Positions 60,424 through 64,000 of a DNA stretch of 64,000 bases are shown here, in pieces. The stretch spans positions 1 through 64,000 of the forward strand of contig NZ_AUDD01000007.1 of NCBI RefSeq assembly GCF_000425285.1, read 5' to 3'. A model generated the notes under the pieces. It was not told the DNA's origin. It ran no database searches and saw only the letters and a program-made list of their open reading frames with translations. How positions within the stretch are numbered: position 1 is the first letter of the stretch; every line of letters begins with the position of its first letter. Source of the stretch: Acidipropionibacterium jensenii DSM 20535 (GTDB lineage: Bacteria > Actinomycetota > Actinomycetes > Propionibacteriales > Propionibacteriaceae). A program made the translations under genes and the position numbers.

Positions 60424-62976
60424 ATGAGTGACGCCACCCCAGATCTGTTCTCCTTCTTCGCCTCCGCGCAGCCGCCGACCACTGCCCGCTATGGGGCCGA
60501 GTCGTCCCGCCGGCTGCCGGCCGGGGCGGGGTCCTCCGGTGCCCAGTCGCACAACCGGACGCCGTCCGGGACCGAGCCGGGATTCCGGCCCGAGCCGCGC
60601 CCGGCCACCGAGGATGAGCTGCTGGCGGACCTCAACCCGCCGCAGCGCGAGGCCGTGCTGCACGTCGGCTCGCCGGTCCTGGTGGTGGCGGGAGCCGGGT
60701 CGGGCAAGACGCGGGTGCTCACCCGCCGGATCGCCCACCTGGTCCAGGTGCGCGGCGTCCACCCCGGATCGATCCTGGCGATCACCTTCACCAACAAGGC
60801 GGCCGCCGAGATGAAGGCCAGGGTGGTGGAGCTGGTCGGTCGGCGGGCCCGGCCGATGTGGGTCTCGACCTTCCACTCGGCGGCGGTGCGGATGCTGCGC
60901 TCCGACATCGACCGGATCGGGATGTCGCGCACCTTCTCCATCTACGACGACACCGACGCCAAGCGGCTCATCACCCTGGTGACCCGCGACTCCAAGCTGG
61001 ACCCCAAGAAGTTCCAGCCCCGCACGGTGATGAACTGGATCTCCGACCAGAAGAACGAGCTGATCGACCCGGCGGCAGCGGCCGCCTCCGCCACCAGCGG
61101 AAACGACCGGCTCTTCGCCGATCTCTACGCCGAGTACCAGCGGCGGCTGCGCTCGGCCAATGCGCTGGACTTCGACGACCTCATCATGGTGACGGTCACC
61201 CTGCTGAGGCAGTTCCCCGACCTACGCGAGCAGTACCGGCGCCGGTTCCGCCATGTCCTGGTCGACGAGTACCAGGACACCAACACCGCCCAGTACCAGT
61301 TCATCCGCGCGCTGTGCGGGACCGACCCGGTGACCGGCGGCCCCGATGACCAGCAGGAGGGTGGCCGGCAGGAGGACCCGGAGGCGACCAGAACGGTCGA
61401 TCCGCCGGAGCTGATGGTGGTGGGGGACTCCGACCAGTCGATCTACGCCTTCCGCGGCGCCACCATCCGCAACATCCTCGACTTCGACAAGGACTTCCCC
61501 GGGGCACGGACCATTCTTCTGGAGCAGAACTACCGCTCCACCCAGACCATCCTCAGCGCCGCCAACAGCCTCATCAAGGTCAATCCCAACCGGCCGGCGA
61601 AGAACCTGTGGACCGATGCCGGCGACGGCGAGAAGATCATCGGCTATGTCGCCGACACCGAGCACGACGAGGCCGCCTGGGTGGGCCGCAAGATCGACGA
61701 GATGGTCGACGCCGGGCTGACGACCTACGGCGAGGTCGCGGTCTTCTACCGCACCAATGCCCAGTCGCGGCCCTTCGAGGATGTCTTCATTCGCACCGGC
61801 CTGCCCTACCGGGTGGTCGGCGGGGTGCGCTTCTACGAGCGCCGGGAGGTGCGCGACGCCGTCGCCTACCTGCGTGCCATCGCCAACCCCGCCGACGACG
61901 TCTCGGTCCGGCGGATCCTCAACGTGCCCAAGCGCGGTATCGGCGCACGCGCCGAGGCCTCCCTTGAGCTCTTCGCCACCGCGCGACGGATCCCCTTCTC
62001 CGAGGCGATCGACCGGGCCAGTGAGATCACCTCGATGGCCAGCCGTTCGGTTCAGCAGATCGCATCCTTCGCCGAGTTGATGGCCGACCACCGGAAGATG
62101 GTCGCCGAGGGGGCCAGGGCCGACGAGATCCTCGACTCGATTCTCAAGAAGTCGGGCTATGTGGCCGAGCTGGAGAACTCCAAGGATCCCCAGGACCAGA
62201 CCCGCCTGGAGAACCTGGTGGAGCTGCTGTCGGTGGCCCAGGAGTTCGTCGCCCGGGTCCACACCATCGACCTGGACGGACGGGAGGAGGATCAGTCGGA
62301 TGAGGACCAGGACGAGCTGGCCGAGGTCGACGACTCGCTGCCCGCCTTCCTGGAGCAGATCGCCCTGGTCGCCGACTCCGACGCCATCCCCGAGGAGGGG
62401 GACGGGGTGGTCACCCTGATGACCCTGCACACCGCCAAGGGGCTGGAGTTCGACACCGTCTTCGTGACCGGCTTCGAGGACGGCGTCTTCCCCCACGCCC
62501 GCAGCCTGGCCGATCCCAAGGAGCTCGCCGAGGAGCGCCGGCTGGCCTATGTGGGGCTCACCCGGGCCCGCAAGCGCCTCCTGCTGTCGCGGGCCGTGGT
62601 GCGCACCACCTGGGGGCAGCCCCAGTACAACCCCGCCAGCCGGTTCATCGACGAGATCCCCGAGCGCCTGGTGACCTGGGAGCGGGTGGCCGACGCCTCC
62701 CCCGGCTGGGCCTCCACCTCGCAGAGCGGCAGCCGCAACGCCCGGTCCACCCTGACCGAGGGCGGTCCGGTCTTCGGGTCGGGAGCCGGACGGCCGGCCT
62801 CCAGGCCCGCCCCGATCTCCCTGCAGCCCGGGGACAAGGTGCTGCACACCCAGTTCGGGCTGGGCACCGTGCTGTCGACGAAGGGATCGGGGGGCAGCGT
62901 CACCGCCGACGTCGACTTCGGATCGGTGGGCACCAAGCGCCTGGCGCTGAAGTTCGCCCCGCTCGAGAAGCTCTGA
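60424..62976 (+). CDS. pcrA: ATP-dependent DNA helicase PcrA/UvrD
   Basis: 850 residues from ATG 60424. SF1 motifs: LNPPQREAVLHVGSPVLVVA, I AGAGSGKTRVLTRRIA, II LVDEYQDTN, III GDSDQSIYAFRGA, IV EQNYRSTQTI, V TLHTAKGLEFDTVFVTG, VI RRLAYVGLTRARKRLLL. The C-terminus ends in a Tudor-like segment (PGDKVLHTQFGLGTVL). Between II and III is an inserted acidic, disordered stretch (~305-330). Unwinds DNA in repair and replication-transcription conflict. Confidence 0.97.
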   Translation: MSDATPDLFSFFASAQPPTTARYGAESSRRLPAGAGSSGAQSHNRTPSGTEPGFRPEPRPATEDELLADLNPPQREAVLHVGSPVLVVAGAGSGKTRVLTRRIAHLVQVRGVHPGSILAITFTNKAAAEMKARVVELVGRRARPMWVSTFHSAAVRMLRSDIDRIGMSRTFSIYDDTDAKRLITLVTRDSKLDPKKFQPRTVMNWISDQKNELIDPAAAAASATSGNDRLFADLYAEYQRRLRSANALDFDDLIMVTVTLLRQFPDLREQYRRRFRHVLVDEYQDTNTAQYQFIRALCGTDPVTGGPDDQQEGGRQEDPEATRTVDPPELMVVGDSDQSIYAFRGATIRNILDFDKDFPGARTILLEQNYRSTQTILSAANSLIKVNPNRPAKNLWTDAGDGEKIIGYVADTEHDEAAWVGRKIDEMVDAGLTTYGEVAVFYRTNAQSRPFEDVFIRTGLPYRVVGGVRFYERREVRDAVAYLRAIANPADDVSVRRILNVPKRGIGARAEASLELFATARRIPFSEAIDRASEITSMASRSVQQIASFAELMADHRKMVAEGARADEILDSILKKSGYVAELENSKDPQDQTRLENLVELLSVAQEFVARVHTIDLDGREEDQSDEDQDELAEVDDSLPAFLEQIALVADSDAIPEEGDGVVTLMTLHTAKGLEFDTVFVTGFEDGVFPHARSLADPKELAEERRLAYVGLTRARKRLLLSRAVVRTTWGQPQYNPASRFIDEIPERLVTWERVADASPGWASTSQSGSRNARSTLTEGGPVFGSGAGRPASRPAPISLQPGDKVLHTQFGLGTVLSTKGSGGSVTADVDFGSVGTKRLALKFAPLEKL

Positions 62977-63042
62977 GGCCTCAGGAGCCCCTGAGTCCCA
63001 GGAAGCCCTGGCCCCAGGGACCCCGAGTCGCCGGGGTGCACT

Positions 63043-63093
63043 GAGCCCCCGGACACTGAGAATCCTGGTGGGCAGGCTCAGTACCGGGGGCTC
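63043..63093. terminator. Nested hairpin between pcrA and the peptidase
   Basis: GAGCCCCCGG/CCGGGGGCTC outer arms with ACTGAG/CTCAGT inside, between two convergent genes. Confidence 0.6.
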
Positions 63094-63101
63094 GATGTCA
63101 G

Positions 63102-63131
63102 CCGTGGTCCTCGCGGGGGCGAGAACCACGG
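63102..63131. terminator. Second hairpin before the peptidase end
   Basis: CCGTGGT..ACCACGG and CTCGC/GCGAG with single mismatches; with the hairpin at 63043-63093 it separates convergent transcripts. Confidence 0.5.
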
Positions 63132-63139
63132 GTCGGGGG

Positions 63140-64000
63140 TCAGGGCTTCAGGCCGATCGACCGCAGGAAGACCAGCGGATCGGTGGTGCTGTAGACGTCA
63201 CCGGGGGTGGTGCCCGCCGGGTAGTACTCGAAGTGCAGGTGGCAGCCGAAGGCTCGACCAGTCTCGCCGGAGTAGCCGATCAACTGGCCGGGCTTGACGG
63301 TCTGGCCGACGGAGACGGACTTGCTCGTCATGTGCGCGTAGAGCACCGACCCGCCGTTGGCCAGGTGGATGACGACGTGGTTGCCGGCCCAGGAACCGCC
63401 GGTCGACTCGCCGACCACTCCCGCGGCGACCGCGTGCAGCGGGGTGCCGCAGGCGGCCACGAAGTCCTCACCGGTGTGCCAGCGAGCCCACACGCCGGTC
63501 TCGCCCCAGTAGGAGCCCAGGGTGTAGGAGCCCGGGTTGATCGGCAGGGAGGCGCCGCCGTCATTGGTGATCGCCGAGGTGGTGCCGGCGGTGATCTTGA
63601 CCCCGCTGGCCGCGGCAGCCTTGACCAGCTTCTGCTCGGCGGCCTTCTTCTCGGCGGCGATCTTCTTGGCCTGCTTCTTCACGGCGACGATGGAGGCGTC
63701 CAGCTCCTTGGCGCGGACCGTCTCGGAGGCGGTCACCGCCTGGTTCTGGATGCCGTCGGTGGTGCTGTCCAGATCGGTGCTGCGCTGGTTGGCCGCCGAC
63801 TGGCTCATCGCCTTGTCGATCTCGGAGCGCACATTGCTGCGAGAGACCGAGGAGCCGCGTCCGGCGTTGTTGGTGCGCGAGCCGATGCCGGCCGAGCCGG
63901 CGCCGTTGAGCTGGTTGTCGGACTGGGGGACCGCCCGGGTGACACCGGACCGGTTGGGGTCGACCGTCAGTGAGTGGAGGTTCGTCGCCGAGGAGTTCGA
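63140..64000 (-). CDS. M23-family peptidoglycan endopeptidase, N-terminus outside window
   Basis: Open for 287 codons to the window end. The visible C-terminal domain has the M23 zinc motifs: HTGEDFVAACGTPLHAVAAG (HxxxD), then NHVVIHLANGGSVLYAHM and GCHLHFEYYPAG (HxH). Before it is a long helical Ala/Lys/Glu region (SIVAVKKQAKKIAAEKKAAE), as in coiled-coil division-linked hydrolases. It would cut stem-peptide crosslinks in the cell wall. A signal peptide is expected beyond the edge. Confidence 0.9.
   Translation of the reverse strand, partial: SNSSATNLHSLTVDPNRSGVTRAVPQSDNQLNGAGSAGIGSRTNNAGRGSSVSRSNVRSEIDKAMSQSAANQRSTDLDSTTDGIQNQAVTASETVRAKELDASIVAVKKQAKKIAAEKKAAEQKLVKAAAASGVKITAGTTSAITNDGGASLPINPGSYTLGSYWGETGVWARWHTGEDFVAACGTPLHAVAAGVVGESTGGSWAGNHVVIHLANGGSVLYAHMTSKSVSVGQTVKPGQLIGYSGETGRAFGCHLHFEYYPAGTTPGDVYSTTDPLVFLRSIGLKP

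Noticed and set aside
61222-63129. 635-codon open frame opposite pcrA
   Set aside because: Shadow of a helicase gene with all SF1 motifs on the other strand.

Overview
The window is high-GC actinobacterial DNA. Gene content points to Propionibacteriales, probably Propionibacteriaceae (inference): an IMP dehydrogenase plus GuaB3 pair, an MptB-like polyprenol-mannose transferase, PspC-type sensor genes, many apparently leaderless starts, and a prophage encoding a WhiB protein. It has two halves.

Positions 1 to about 34,650 are one side of an integrated siphovirus-like prophage. Nearly every gene is on the minus strand. Read in transcription order (right to left): a tyrosine integrase (34508-33246); a lysogeny switch at 31.5-32.5 kb with a small Cro/Xis-like HTH gene facing a CI-like repressor and an ImmA/IrrE metallopeptidase; an early region (31.4-13 kb) with ParB-like, YqaJ exonuclease, SSB, WhiB, RusA, replication-initiation and loader-like proteins, three DNA methyltransferases, a SNF2-type helicase and many tiny, translationally coupled ORFs; then an HNH/P-loop fusion, terminase small and large subunits, portal, ClpP-type protease, decoration protein, capsid, head-tail connectors, major tail protein, tail chaperones with a probable -1 frameshift, and the tape measure gene. 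The tape measure is cut short at about position 300 by an IS1380-family element running off the left edge, so the prophage is probably defective. The left attachment end and lysis genes lie outside the window.

The right attachment junction (about 34,640-34,690) lies inside the radical SAM gene of an AmmeMemoRadiSam cluster. Only the first ~119 codons of amrS remain, followed upstream by intact AMMECR1 (amrA) and Memo (amrB) genes.

From 34.6 to 64 kb the DNA is host chromosome: Nudix hydrolase, THUMP-like methyltransferase, SIMPL protein, CIRCE-controlled groES-groEL, MptB-like transferase, guaB and guaB3, a zinc alcohol dehydrogenase, adenine deaminase, chorismate mutase, serine acetyltransferase, guaA, a PspC/histidine kinase/response regulator cluster, a YeaQ-type membrane protein, a cardiolipin-synthase-like phospholipase D, the methionine importer metQ-metN-metI, a PcrA/UvrD helicase and an M23 peptidase running off the right edge. 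guaB, guaB3, guaA and the adenine deaminase form a loose purine (GMP/salvage) neighbourhood. metQNI is preceded by a 33-codon Cys- and Met-rich upstream ORF followed by overlapping hairpins, which looks like a translation-coupled attenuator and is the most interesting regulatory element here.
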